Program-made: the position numbers and the translations under genes
The notes under the pieces: model-generated
What the model saw: only the letters and a program-made list of their open reading frames with translations
Told to the model about the DNA's origin: nothing
Databases searched by the model: none
Source: Bifidobacterium ruminantium DSM 6489
GTDB lineage: Bacteria; Actinomycetota; Actinomycetes; Actinomycetales; Bifidobacteriaceae
Direction: 5' to 3'
NCBI RefSeq assembly: GCF_000770925.1
Contig: NZ_JDTK01000013.1
Coordinates: 1 to 64,000 of the forward strand
Length of the DNA stretch: 64,000 nt
Shown here: positions 36,810-46,038 of the stretch, piece after piece
How positions within the stretch are numbered: position 1 is the stretch's first letter
Layout: each line of letters begins with the position of its first letter

Positions 36810-37376
36810 ATGAGCGAAAACAACAACCAGTCCATGGGTGACCTGTTCCCCGATCTGGGTCCGGAAGTGCCGATCATCTCCGGCGTTGCGCACGACAGCA
36901 CCGAATCGCTGGCCACTGTGCGCCGCGTGCCGAACGAGCCGGGCATGGCGGCCAAGGTGTTCACCATGCTGGCCGAAGCCGGCGTGAACGTGGACATGAT
37001 CGTGCAGGCCTCCGCCTCCACCGGCACCGCCGATATTTCCTTCACCGTGCCGGGCGCCGCCGCCTCCAAGGTCCAGGAGGTGCTGCAGGAGAAGCAGGCC
37101 GAGCTGGGCTACCAGTCCTTCGACATCGACCCGAACGTCGGCAAGGTGGCCGTGGTTGGTGTGGGCATGAAGACCCACTCCGGTCTGGCAGCGAAGTTCT
37201 TCAACGCGCTGAGCGAAAAGGGCGTGAACGTGCTGATGATCTCCACGTCCGAGATCCGCATCGCCGCGCTTGTGCCGCTCGAGCAGCTCAACGACGCCGT
37301 CAAGGCGCTGCACACCGCCTATGGCTTGGACGCCGATCAGGTGGAGGCCGTGGTGTACGGCGGCACCGGTCGCTGA
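36810..37376 (+). CDS. Aspartate kinase, regulatory (ACT-domain) subunit
   Basis: A 188-residue protein of two tandem ACT domains (ATVRRVPNEPGMAAKVFTMLAEAGVNVDMIV and KVAVVGVGMKTHSGLAAKFFNALSEKGVNVLMI, quoted as VPNEPGMAAKVFTMLAEAG and VGMKTHSGLAAKFFNAL). It corresponds to the beta subunit that actinobacteria such as Corynebacterium make from an internal start in lysC; here it has its own gene 76 bp downstream, with its own start and a 30-residue unique N terminus. It likely binds lysine/threonine for feedback control. Confidence 0.9.
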   Translation: MSENNNQSMGDLFPDLGPEVPIISGVAHDSTESLATVRRVPNEPGMAAKVFTMLAEAGVNVDMIVQASASTGTADISFTVPGAAASKVQEVLQEKQAELGYQSFDIDPNVGKVAVVGVGMKTHSGLAAKFFNALSEKGVNVLMISTSEIRIAALVPLEQLNDAVKALHTAYGLDADQVEAVVYGGTGR

Positions 37377-37400
37377 TTTTCGGCGATTCCGGCGTTTCCA

Positions 37401-37435
37401 GGGAGCGTGGTCTGTATGGCCGCGCTCCCTTTTTT
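37401..37435 (+). terminator. Terminator of the aspartokinase genes
   Basis: GGGAGCG (37401-37407) pairs with CGCTCCC (37423-37429) and is followed by six T residues. Confidence 0.85.
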
Positions 37436-37478
37436 CGTTCTTTTTTGCATTGGCATGAGTTGCTGATGCATAGCAGAA

Positions 37479-37503
37479 AGGCCGGCTCCGGAGAGTCGGC
37501 CTT
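37479..37503 (-). terminator. Probable asd terminator
   Basis: AAGGCCG and CGGCCTT (with inner partial pairing of CTCCGGAGAG) form a hairpin. On the minus strand it is followed by TCTGCT, with T residues also at the end of the stem. It lies about 60 bp after the asd stop codon. Confidence 0.55.
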
Positions 37504-37565
37504 GCGTTTGAATGTGCGGTTTGGCTGCGCGGCTTAGCTGCGACTAACGGTCGGCAGCCGTCACA

Positions 37566-38660
37566 TCACTTCTTGGTGATGTAACCCAGCGCCTTGAGCA
37601 TTTCGGCGCTTTCCAGCGCACCGCCGGCGGCACCGCGCAGGGTGTTGTGCGCCAATCCCACGAACTTCCAGTCGAAGATGGAATCCTCGCGCAGACGTCC
37701 GATGGAAACGCCCATGCCGCCTTCGTAATCCACGTCCTTGAGCACCTGCGGGCGATCGTCCTCGGTCAGGTACTGGATGAAGTGCTTCGGAGCGTGCGGC
37801 AGACCGATCTCGGCGGCCTTGCTGGTGTAGTTGACCAGGCGGTCGATCAGCTCGTCCTTGGTGGGGTTCTTGCCGAAGTTGATGAACACGGTGGCGGTGT
37901 GACCGTTGAGCACGGGCACACGGATGCACTGGGAGGTGATGCGCAGCGGGCCATCGAACGGCACGATCTCGCCCTTGGCCTCGTCCACATGGCCGAACAC
38001 CTTCAGCGGTTCCTTCTCGGACTTCGCCTCTTCGCCGGAGATGAATGGGATGATGTTGCCCACCATTTCCGGCCAATCCTTGAACGTCTTGCCGGCGCCG
38101 GAGATGGCCTGGTAGGTGCTCACGACCACCTCATGCGGCTCAAATTCCTTCCACGCGGCCAGGGCCGGGGTGTACGCCTGAATGGAGCAGTTCGGCTTGA
38201 CGGCGATGAAGCCGTGCTTGGTGCCAAGGCGCTTGCGCTGATGCTCGATGACCTCGTAGTGCTCCGGGTTGATCTCCGGCACGACCATCGGCACATCCGG
38301 CGTCCAACGGTGGGCGCTGTTGTTGGACACGACCGGGGTCTCGGTCTTCGCATATTCCTCTTCGATGGCGCGGATCTCGTCCTTCGGCATGTTCACTGCG
38401 GAGAACACGAAGTCGACGTCCTTGACCACGTCTTCAACGTCGGCCACGTTCTTGACCACCATGTTCTTGACGAACTCGGGCATCGGGGTTTCCATCTTCC
38501 AGCGGCCGCCGATGGCTTCCTCGTAGGTCTTGCCGGCGCTGTGCGCGGACGCGGCAAGGGTGACCAGTTCGAACCACGGATGGTTTTCGAGCAGCGTGAC
38601 GAAACGCTGACCGACCATGCCAGTAGCTCCGAGAATGCCGACTTTGATCTTTTCGGACAT
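37566..38660 (-). CDS. asd: Aspartate-semialdehyde dehydrogenase
   Basis: A 364-residue NADP-dependent enzyme making aspartate semialdehyde from aspartyl phosphate. It has the Rossmann motif GILGATGMVGQRF, C158 in VKPNCSIQ as nucleophile, ISGAGKTFKDWPEM and the catalytic histidine region RVPVLNGHTATVF. Length and motifs resemble the archaeal/fungal branch of the family more than the E. coli-type enzyme. It is convergent with the aspartokinase genes, whose product it uses. Confidence 0.93.
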   Translation of the reverse strand: MSEKIKVGILGATGMVGQRFVTLLENHPWFELVTLAASAHSAGKTYEEAIGGRWKMETPMPEFVKNMVVKNVADVEDVVKDVDFVFSAVNMPKDEIRAIEEEYAKTETPVVSNNSAHRWTPDVPMVVPEINPEHYEVIEHQRKRLGTKHGFIAVKPNCSIQAYTPALAAWKEFEPHEVVVSTYQAISGAGKTFKDWPEMVGNIIPFISGEEAKSEKEPLKVFGHVDEAKGEIVPFDGPLRITSQCIRVPVLNGHTATVFINFGKNPTKDELIDRLVNYTSKAAEIGLPHAPKHFIQYLTEDDRPQVLKDVDYEGGMGVSIGRLREDSIFDWKFVGLAHNTLRGAAGGALESAEMLKALGYITKK

Positions 38661-38832
38661 AACAACCTCTCGCTTACATGACGGAATTGCTCTGCAAATT
38701 CGATTGATTCACGCTTGAGGTCGACCAGCCGGCCCCAAACGACTTCGTGGGCGGCCACACGCGTTGTTCAATTCTATGAAAACGTGCCGTCAAGCCGTTC
38801 CTGCTATCCGTATGCTGGTCTGTTCGCCGGAA

Positions 38833-38856
38833 TGTCCGTTTCCGGCGATTCGGACA
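38833..38856. repeat. Solitary copy of the 24-bp palindrome
   Basis: TGTCCGTTTCCG and GCGATTCGGACA match the array unit of 1-126, 2325-2450 and 3871-4149; the outer arms extend to GAATGTCCG / CGGACATTC. It lies between asd and the DUF5701-like gene, about 55 bp before the latter's start, with no second copy 51 bp away. Confidence 0.75.
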
Positions 38857-38911
38857 TTCGCAGTGTGCTGACGGTGCCGGGAAAAGCACGCGCCCGCGTA
38901 CACTGGTAGGC

Positions 38912-39544
38912 ATGTCGAAGGCATCAGAAGAAGCGCAGAAGCAGCTGGATCGTATCGTGGCGTTGGGCTATCCGGACGTGGCCGACATGTCGGCCGCCGC
39001 GTTCCGCGCGCTTGCGCGTCCGCTTATCCGCGCGTTGGAGGATTGCGGCGATGAGGCCGGATTGGATACGCGGATTCTGCTGGTTCCCACGCGCGAACTG
39101 GTGTCGCCCGAATCGTTGATCGCCCGTACTTCCATCAACCGCATGGCTGGCTTCACCACCATGCCGCCGCGTGATATCGCCAGTTTCCTTCCGCAGGACG
39201 GCTTCGAGCCGCCGGAGGGCCCCTTCTATCTGGTGGTCGAGCCGCATACCGGCACCTGCTATATCAATCGCGAGCCGGATGTGGCACGCAAGCTGATCGA
39301 TTCCGATGAGCGGCTGCCGCTTACTTTGGAGGAAGGGCTTGCGATCGCCACACAGCATCCGGAATGGCTGCTGGAGAAGAACGGCTTCAATCTGCTCGGC
39401 TCGCGTTCCGCCGATGGTCGCGTGCCGAGCATCTGGATGAGCCAGAATGCACCGCGATTGGGTGCGGTGTGGCCGAATTCCCGTCATACGTGGCTGGGCA
39501 ACGCCTATTGCATGGCGCGTCGCGGAGTGAGCTTGTTCCGCTGA
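38912..39544 (+). CDS. DUF5701-family hypothetical protein
   Basis: A 210-residue soluble protein resembling the actinobacterial DUF5701 family. It is a compact alpha/beta protein with conserved-looking GFTTMPPRDIASFLP, PFYLVVEPHTGTCYINR and SQNAPRLGAVWPNSRHTWLG. No catalytic motif is recognised. The gene stands alone, with a palindrome copy in its upstream region. Confidence 0.75.
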   Translation: MSKASEEAQKQLDRIVALGYPDVADMSAAAFRALARPLIRALEDCGDEAGLDTRILLVPTRELVSPESLIARTSINRMAGFTTMPPRDIASFLPQDGFEPPEGPFYLVVEPHTGTCYINREPDVARKLIDSDERLPLTLEEGLAIATQHPEWLLEKNGFNLLGSRSADGRVPSIWMSQNAPRLGAVWPNSRHTWLGNAYCMARRGVSLFR

Positions 39545-39625
39545 TTGGCTGCGTCGCACGGATTGGCGCGCATTCCCCCTATACTTGGTTGCGGAGACGA
39601 GACGACGATAGACGGTGGGGGTTCC

Positions 39626-42061
39626 ATGTTCTGTACTCAGTGTGGTTCGCGGAATGCTTCGGAGGCGAAATTCTGCACGAGTTGCGGCAGTCCGTTGGCT
39701 GCCGTTCCGGGTGATGTTACGGTGGCCGAGGCTCCCTCTCCGCAGGATTTGGGGCAGGATGGCGGTGCGATGCCGCCGGTGCCGTTGCCGGGCGGCGGGA
39801 CGTTGCCTGCCGTGCGGCCCGTGTTTCAATCGGAGTCTCAGCCGGCGCCGCAACCTGGCCCGGCCGGATCAGGAGCGCCATCGGGCAAAGAGGGCAACGA
39901 TGCCGGTGCGTGTGCCAAGGCTTTGAACCGCAATCTCGTCATCGGAATCGCGGTCGCCGCGGTGGTGCTGGTCGCGGCCGTTGCCGCGGGCATCGTCACG
40001 TACAGCATGGAATTGTGGGGCGGCAGGTCGCTGCCGGACGTGACGGTGGCATCCCCGAAGGATTCGTCGAGGGCGGCGGACGCGAAGGTCGTGGTCAGGC
40101 AGCTTGAGGGCAAGGGTTTCAAGGTCAAGCGCGTCAAGGAGTTCTCCGGCCTGGGCAAGGGCAAGTTCCTTGGCTACAAGGGGGTGGATTCCGGCGCGCG
40201 CGTGAGGTCCGGCAGCACGGTGACGGTGCGTGAGTCGTTGGGACCCGGCGTTCCGGACGGCACTGTTGGCAGGAAGGCCGAGCGGGTGGTGAAGACGTTC
40301 TCCGACATGGGTGTTCCGGTGCATTACAAGAAGGTGCTGGTCTCGGATTCGAGCAAGACCCCCGAGGGGAGCGTGGTGAGTACGTATCCGGTGCAGGGCC
40401 AGCCCGTGAAGGATAGCAAGAACGGCATCTACATTGGCGTGGCCGCGAAGGGCGATGGCGGCCTGCCGTCGGACATCGTCGGCCAGAACGTTTCGGACGT
40501 GAAGTCCGAGCTGGAGTCCAAGGGCTACACCGTGAAGGTGGAGAAGCGTCTCGCGTCGAAGAAGAACGTCGGCAAGGTGTCGGGTTCCAAGCCGGGGCCG
40601 GGCAGCCAGTTGGAGGAAGGTCAGACGGTCACGTTGTATCAGGGCGTGGATGCGGAAGGTGCCAAGCAGACGTACATGCAGAAATACAGTGGGATGGACA
40701 GCGCCGAATTGGCTGGAAACAGCGATGTCGCGGCTGGGCAATGGTGCACCAAGTCCGGTGACTGCATCACATTGGGACATGATGATAGCTATTCCGACGG
40801 TGACACATCTTTGGAAGTGACTGAAGGCGGTGCGGATACGAAGTACAGCATGACCGGAGAGATGCTGGTTTCCTGTGACGCGGTGCAACAGGCGTTCTGC
40901 AGCAGCAAGAGTGCCGATTATCTGTTGACTGGCGATTCCGGTTCATTTGAGTTGTTCCCCCATAAAGCGTTTACCGCGTATTGGTGCGGTGACGAAATCG
41001 TGCTTGGCGGGGCTCCGATGTCATCGTATTGCTCTGCCGGGCACGTTGTGGAGCCCGAAGAAAACGGAACTCACAGCAGTGTTGAATCCGGCGGTTCTTA
41101 CCGCATGATGGATCTGTTCGCCGTGTTCCCCGTCGGCTCCGATGTGAAGTCAGTGGAGGACGATGGCTATTTCGACGCGTCCGCGCTTGCGGCAGCCAAG
41201 AAGCAGAAGGCTGTCGATACGGATCGTCCGTTCCTGATGTACCGCGATGTTAATCAGTACAAGGACAGTGAGAAGGAACAATCGGTCACGGAAAATTCCA
41301 TCAATCCGTTCCTGCCGTTTAACGGACATATCGGTTCCAGAAGCTCCATCACCAAGATGAAGCCGGCCCCGAGCGACGAGACCGCCTACTACTTGGTGGA
41401 GGGCACCCAGCCTGACTGGGATTCCCTCGAAGACGCCAGCATCAAGGGCGTGTCCGCCAAGAGTCAGAAATCTAACGGCAAAAATGCAAGCAAGAACGCA
41501 AACACCAAGAAATCTGATTCCCAATCGGATGCCGCCACTCGGTCTTTGATGAAGTCCATCGCCGGAAAGTACGGTTTCGCTTCCGGTTCCGGCGGTTGGG
41601 GCACCACTATGACGGTGGCGTCCGATGGCACGTTCAGCGGAACATATCATGATTCCGACATGGGCATTACGGGAGATGACTATCCGAACGGATCGGTCAC
41701 CATTTCGAATTTCAAAGGCCGTTTCAAGGATGCCAAGAAGAACGCGGACGGCAGCTATACGATGCAATGCGACAAATCGGCGCTGAAAATCGATGGCAAT
41801 ATAGGAGACACGTATATCAAAAACGGTAGTAAATATACGGTTGCCGACCCCTACGGCATTGCCCCTTGCGGTACATTCACGGTATATCCGGCGGGATACG
41901 ACAGTTCGCAGCTCAGCGAAGCGATCGTCGGCTGGAGCCGTGCGTGGTATGACAGCATGCCCGCAAAACTGGAAACGCCGATTATCGTGAATGCCGAGGA
42001 CACGAATCTCGGTAGCGAATCACAGCAAGACGCCTTCTTCCAATCGAAATATCTTGAGTGA
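39626..42061 (+). CDS. Zinc-ribbon, single-pass membrane protein with PASTA-like repeats and a large extracellular region
   Basis: An 811-residue protein of unusual build. Residues 3-20 form a zinc ribbon (CTQCGSRNASEAKFCTSCG). A Pro/Gly-rich cytosolic stretch leads to one membrane helix (about residues 104-125, LVIGIAVAAVVLVAAVAAGI). Outside are three PASTA-like repeats (about 140-350; for example VPDGTVGRKAERVVKTFSDMG and LPSDIVGQNVSDVKSELESKG). The remaining 450 residues match no domain I recognise and include several cysteines, an Asn/Lys/Ser-rich linker and a lipocalin-like beta segment near 665-730. PASTA repeats bind cell-wall muropeptides. The 3' two-thirds has lower GC than the 5' part. 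The ATG at 39626 follows GGTGGGGG. Confidence 0.8.
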   Translation: MFCTQCGSRNASEAKFCTSCGSPLAAVPGDVTVAEAPSPQDLGQDGGAMPPVPLPGGGTLPAVRPVFQSESQPAPQPGPAGSGAPSGKEGNDAGACAKALNRNLVIGIAVAAVVLVAAVAAGIVTYSMELWGGRSLPDVTVASPKDSSRAADAKVVVRQLEGKGFKVKRVKEFSGLGKGKFLGYKGVDSGARVRSGSTVTVRESLGPGVPDGTVGRKAERVVKTFSDMGVPVHYKKVLVSDSSKTPEGSVVSTYPVQGQPVKDSKNGIYIGVAAKGDGGLPSDIVGQNVSDVKSELESKGYTVKVEKRLASKKNVGKVSGSKPGPGSQLEEGQTVTLYQGVDAEGAKQTYMQKYSGMDSAELAGNSDVAAGQWCTKSGDCITLGHDDSYSDGDTSLEVTEGGADTKYSMTGEMLVSCDAVQQAFCSSKSADYLLTGDSGSFELFPHKAFTAYWCGDEIVLGGAPMSSYCSAGHVVEPEENGTHSSVESGGSYRMMDLFAVFPVGSDVKSVEDDGYFDASALAAAKKQKAVDTDRPFLMYRDVNQYKDSEKEQSVTENSINPFLPFNGHIGSRSSITKMKPAPSDETAYYLVEGTQPDWDSLEDASIKGVSAKSQKSNGKNASKNANTKKSDSQSDAATRSLMKSIAGKYGFASGSGGWGTTMTVASDGTFSGTYHDSDMGITGDDYPNGSVTISNFKGRFKDAKKNADGSYTMQCDKSALKIDGNIGDTYIKNGSKYTVADPYGIAPCGTFTVYPAGYDSSQLSEAIVGWSRAWYDSMPAKLETPIIVNAEDTNLGSESQQDAFFQSKYLE

Positions 42062-42137
42062 TATTCGATAAGGTCGCGTTGTCGGCGGTGCTGCCGTCGA
42101 GTCGCTGTCGATTATTGCGATTGCCACGAGCATCGCA

Positions 42138-43661
42138 TTACTGCGATTTGCGCAGCAGTCCCCGAACCGCGTATCCGATCGCGCCGCAGGCCACCGCGCC
42201 AGCGCCCAGCAGCGTGGCGCTGACCTGCGGCCGGCGAAGCTCGTTGCGCACGCCGATCAAATCGGTCACGCAGTGATCCTCGAAGAACACGCGCATCTCG
42301 TTGCTGGAATATCGGCCGATCAGGTCGCCCCATGTCAGCATGCGCGTCACGTAGGCCATCGGATTGCTTTCGCGGAATTCGAACAGTCGGATGCCGCGAA
42401 ACCGCGATTTCGGCCCGTAGCATTCGAATCCGCAGGTCGGCGCGTATCCCAGGTCGATGTCATGCACGTGCCCGACGAACGAATTCTTGTGGTCGTGCCC
42501 GCAGAACAGTGCGAAATAGCCGCCCGCCTCACGCAGCGCGTCCACTTCGCCCACGTTCACGTCGGCGCAGCCAATCGCCTCGCCCAGTCGGGAGCCGGGA
42601 CGGCACACGTCGCGGTCGAGCACATAGCAGTGTCCGGCGAATGTGCGCGCGCCTTCCACGGCGTTCGGCGTGTAGGCGGGCACTTCGCGCAGGCAATCGT
42701 AGAATTCCTGCGGCGGAATGTGCTGGAAGGCGATTGCCGGTACCGCCTGCCCGTCGCCATTGCGCCTGCCCAACTCGCGTTGCACGCGCTTCAGCCATTC
42801 GACGGCTTCCGGCGAGGGGGTGCCGTAGCCGTCGGAGTCGGCCAAATCCCAGCCGCGCGAATTCGCCGCGTATTTCGCGTATTCGGTGACCGACTGCCGT
42901 CCGTTGCCGTCACCCGCGTCTGCCGTGTCGGCGTAATCGCCCGAATTGACCATCATCACGCTCATTGTGATACGCCCCGAACCGTCGGACGCTTCGATCG
43001 GCAACGCGAACGTGCCCGGTTCGAGCGCCAATGGCGACGAGCCGGCGACGGGATTCATACAGCCGGCAAACTCGCGGTAAAGATCGTCCTGTTCGTCGGC
43101 GAGGATGCCACATTGGAAATCATGGTTGCCGTACGTCGCGGCGAAGGGGATATGCGATTCCAACGCCGGCCCCAAAAACGCGGCGAACGTGTCGCGCACT
43201 TTCTGCCGTGTCTCGTCGAGCAGCGACGCCGCGGTGACGCGATTGATGGCTTCTGCCCACGATTCCAGCTTGCTGGCAGAACCGTTGCGACCTGCGCTTT
43301 TCACCAGTTTCGGCGAATCGGTGCCGATGCCGTCGATCATCCACCATTCGTCGGAGGGTTGCGATTTGGTCAGTGTTTTGGCGATTGGATGACGTTTGAT
43401 GCCGCGGATTTTCGCTTCGATTTCGGTGATCGCGCGCACATGCGTACCGGGCTGTTCGCCACGGCGACGTAGAAACGTATCGATATATGCCGGATCGTAG
43501 CCGCGGATCTGATCGCCGGTGAGCACGATGAGATCGGGGTGCGATGCCTTGATGGCGGCGTCGATCAGCCGGATCGTGTCCTCGCGCACATCCGGTCCGT
43601 CCTGGATGTCGGCCATCTGCAGCACGCGGAACGTGCCGTCGCTGTTGAATCGCAAGCTCAT
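42138..43661 (-). CDS. Calcineurin-like metallophosphoesterase
   Basis: A 507-residue protein with the dinuclear metallophosphoesterase motifs in order: MADIQDG (D-X-H region variant, with Q in place of H), LTGDQIRG (GDxxx), YGNHDFQ (GNHD), AIAFQHIPPQEF and FCGHDHKNSF. Similar to bacterial and fungal DCR2-like phosphoesterases. Substrate unknown. A C-terminal hydrophobic patch (LLGAGAVACGAIGYAVRGLL) suggests membrane attachment. The ATG at 43661 is preferred over a GTG three codons earlier. Confidence 0.85.
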   Translation of the reverse strand: MSLRFNSDGTFRVLQMADIQDGPDVREDTIRLIDAAIKASHPDLIVLTGDQIRGYDPAYIDTFLRRRGEQPGTHVRAITEIEAKIRGIKRHPIAKTLTKSQPSDEWWMIDGIGTDSPKLVKSAGRNGSASKLESWAEAINRVTAASLLDETRQKVRDTFAAFLGPALESHIPFAATYGNHDFQCGILADEQDDLYREFAGCMNPVAGSSPLALEPGTFALPIEASDGSGRITMSVMMVNSGDYADTADAGDGNGRQSVTEYAKYAANSRGWDLADSDGYGTPSPEAVEWLKRVQRELGRRNGDGQAVPAIAFQHIPPQEFYDCLREVPAYTPNAVEGARTFAGHCYVLDRDVCRPGSRLGEAIGCADVNVGEVDALREAGGYFALFCGHDHKNSFVGHVHDIDLGYAPTCGFECYGPKSRFRGIRLFEFRESNPMAYVTRMLTWGDLIGRYSSNEMRVFFEDHCVTDLIGVRNELRRPQVSATLLGAGAVACGAIGYAVRGLLRKSQ

Positions 43662-43861
43662 GATGCCCACTGTAATGCGGAAAATCTGGATATGGGGTGA
43701 AAAAAGAAGACGAAAATCGAAACTAATCCGTCATATCTCGAAATGTCGGCAAAATATGGGATTGGTTGTCGCTAGTATGGGCGGCAGTGCAGGTAGGTAA
43801 CATGCACGTAACAAGGTGGATCGGCGCATAACCGGTTCGACTCTAAAGATAAGGAGGAGTG

Positions 43862-45772
43862 ATGGGTCAGGATCAATCGTCAGTATTCGATCTCGCGGCA
43901 GTCGCCGCGGCGTCCAACGGAGGGAATAACGACCCGCTGCTGCCTCCGGCGCGTTTCATTGGAGCTCCGCAAAAGCCCAGCAAGATGCCGTACAACAAGT
44001 ACGTCGCATACGATAAGCAGGTGCCGTTTGATTACCCGGAGCGTACGTGGCCGGGCAAGCGACTGCAGCGTGCACCGCGTTGGTGCTCCGTCGATCTTCG
44101 CGACGGCAACCAGGCCCTCGTCAACCCGATGGATTCCGAGCGTAAGCTGCGTTTCTGGAACCTGCTGGTGTCGATGGGCTTCAAGGAGATCGAGGTCGGC
44201 TTCCCGTCGGCTTCTGGAACCGATTTCGACTTCATCCGCATGCTGATCGAGCGTGAGCTCATTCCGGACGATGTGACCATCGTCGTGCTCACCCAGTGCC
44301 GTGAGCATCTGATTCGCCGCACGTACGAGGCGCTGAAGGGCGCCAAGCGCGCGATCGTGCACTTCTACAATTCCGTCTCCGTGCTACAGCGCGAGGTCGT
44401 CTTCCGCAAGAACAAGGAAGAGATCAAGAAGCTGGCCATCGACGCCGCCGAACTGTGCAAGAGCCTTGAAAGCGAAGCCAAGGGCATCGACCTGTACTAC
44501 GAGTACTCTCCGGAGTCCTTCACCGGCACCGAGCCCGAGTACGCCGTCGAGGTCTGCAATGCCGTGACCGGCGTGATCAAGCCGACCCCTGAGCATCCGA
44601 TGATCATCAATCTGCCGGCCACGGTCGAGATGACCACGCCGAACGTGTTCGCGGACGAGGTCGAGTACGTGTCCAACAACCTCGACAACCGCGATTCCAT
44701 CGTGCTGTCCCTGCACCCGCACAACGACGAGGGCATGGGCGTTGCCGCCACTGAGCTGGCCGTGCTGGCCGGCGCCGACCGCGTGGAAGGCTGCCTGCTG
44801 GGCAACGGTGAGCGTACCGGCAACGTCGACCTGGTCACCCTTGGTCTGAACTTCCTGACCCAGGGCATCGATCCGCAGATCGACTACTCCAACGTTCCGG
44901 AAATCCGCAAGACCGTCGAATACTGCAACCAGATCAAGATCTCCGAGCGCCACCCGTACGCCGGCAACTTCGTGTTCACCGCGTTCTCCGGCTCTCACCA
45001 GGACGCCATCAAGAAGGGTCTCGAGGCCCGTCAGGTGGCCGCCGACCGTGCTGGCGCCGATCTGGACAGCTTCGTGTGGCTCGTGCCGTACCTGCCGATC
45101 GACCCGAAGGACATCGGCCGTTCCTACGAGGCCATCATCCGCGTGAACTCCCAGTCCGGCAAGGGTGGCATGGCCTACCTGCTCAAGACCAACCACAACC
45201 TCGATCTGCCGAAGCGTCTGCAGGTCGAGTTTGACAAGGTCGTGCAGAACTACGCCGATGAGACCAAGAAGGAAGTCAAGGACGAGGACATCTGGCGCCT
45301 GTTCAAGGACGAGTATCTGCCGGTCGAGGAATCCGGCGCGACCGCGGCCGGCGTCGTGGTCGGAGACAGCAAGGACGAGACCCTGAAGCAGTGGGGCCGT
45401 CTGAAGCTGCTCAAGGTGTCCGTTTCCTCCGGCGAGGATGGCTCCGACACCGTGCTCAAGGCCCGTATTCTCGACCGCGGCGTGAATGTCGGTGTCGACG
45501 AGCCTGTCGAGCGTGAGGTTTCCGGCATCGGCAACGGTCCAATCGCCGCCTTCCTCAACGCCGTGAGCAACTTCGGCGTCGAGGCTTCCGTCATGGATTA
45601 CGTGGAGCACACCATGTCCGTCGGCACCGACGCCATGGCCGCCTCCTACGTGGAATGCCAGATCGGCGAAGAGGATGACGCGAGCATCGTGTGGGGCGTC
45701 GGCATCGACACTTCCATCGTCACCAGCTCGCTGAAGGCCATCATCTCGGCCATCAACCGTTCCGAGCGCTGA
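43862..45772 (+). CDS. leuA: 2-isopropylmalate synthase
   Basis: A 636-residue enzyme condensing acetyl-CoA with 2-oxoisovalerate, the first step of leucine synthesis. It belongs to the long actinobacterial LeuA type: an N-terminal extension before PSKMPYNKYVAYDKQ, the catalytic SVDLRDGNQAL, HPHNDEGMGVAATE, GCLLGNGERTGNVDLV and a C-terminal LeuA dimer/allosteric domain for leucine feedback. The ATG at 43862 follows AAGGAGGAGTG; the GTG one codon earlier is less well spaced. No attenuator was recognised in the leader. Confidence 0.96.
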   Translation: MGQDQSSVFDLAAVAAASNGGNNDPLLPPARFIGAPQKPSKMPYNKYVAYDKQVPFDYPERTWPGKRLQRAPRWCSVDLRDGNQALVNPMDSERKLRFWNLLVSMGFKEIEVGFPSASGTDFDFIRMLIERELIPDDVTIVVLTQCREHLIRRTYEALKGAKRAIVHFYNSVSVLQREVVFRKNKEEIKKLAIDAAELCKSLESEAKGIDLYYEYSPESFTGTEPEYAVEVCNAVTGVIKPTPEHPMIINLPATVEMTTPNVFADEVEYVSNNLDNRDSIVLSLHPHNDEGMGVAATELAVLAGADRVEGCLLGNGERTGNVDLVTLGLNFLTQGIDPQIDYSNVPEIRKTVEYCNQIKISERHPYAGNFVFTAFSGSHQDAIKKGLEARQVAADRAGADLDSFVWLVPYLPIDPKDIGRSYEAIIRVNSQSGKGGMAYLLKTNHNLDLPKRLQVEFDKVVQNYADETKKEVKDEDIWRLFKDEYLPVEESGATAAGVVVGDSKDETLKQWGRLKLLKVSVSSGEDGSDTVLKARILDRGVNVGVDEPVEREVSGIGNGPIAAFLNAVSNFGVEASVMDYVEHTMSVGTDAMAASYVECQIGEEDDASIVWGVGIDTSIVTSSLKAIISAINRSER

Positions 45773-45813
45773 ATGAGCCGCCTGCGCTGAGCGGGCGTGC
45801 CGTCATATGATTC

Positions 45814-45849
45814 GAGGGGCTTTCCGGATAACCCGGGAAGCCCCTCGTC
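45814..45849 (+). terminator. Hairpin after leuA
   Basis: GAGGGGCTTTCC pairs with GGGAAGCCCCTC with one offset, about 40 bp past the leuA stop. No T run follows, so it may be a stability hairpin rather than a full terminator. Confidence 0.5.
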
Positions 45850-45935
45850 GTATATCGTGTCGTATGCCGCCGCAATACCGCCGCGCAAAGTCATATGACA
45901 GCAAATTATGCGGCGTCAAGCGGCGCAGCGTCGCA

Positions 45936-45985
45936 CAAAAAACATCCGCCGACCGGAACGACGATTCGCTCCGATCGGCGGATGC
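45936..45985 (-). terminator. Terminator of the penicillin-binding protein gene
   Basis: On the minus strand CATCCGCCGATCGGA pairs with TCCGGTCGGCGGATG (45984-45970 and 45957-45943, one mismatch) and is followed by TTTTTT. Confidence 0.88.
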
Positions 45986-46038
45986 TGTACATGAGCCTAC
46001 GGTAGGTATTTTCTGCCGATGACGGCTATGGCTGTCTG

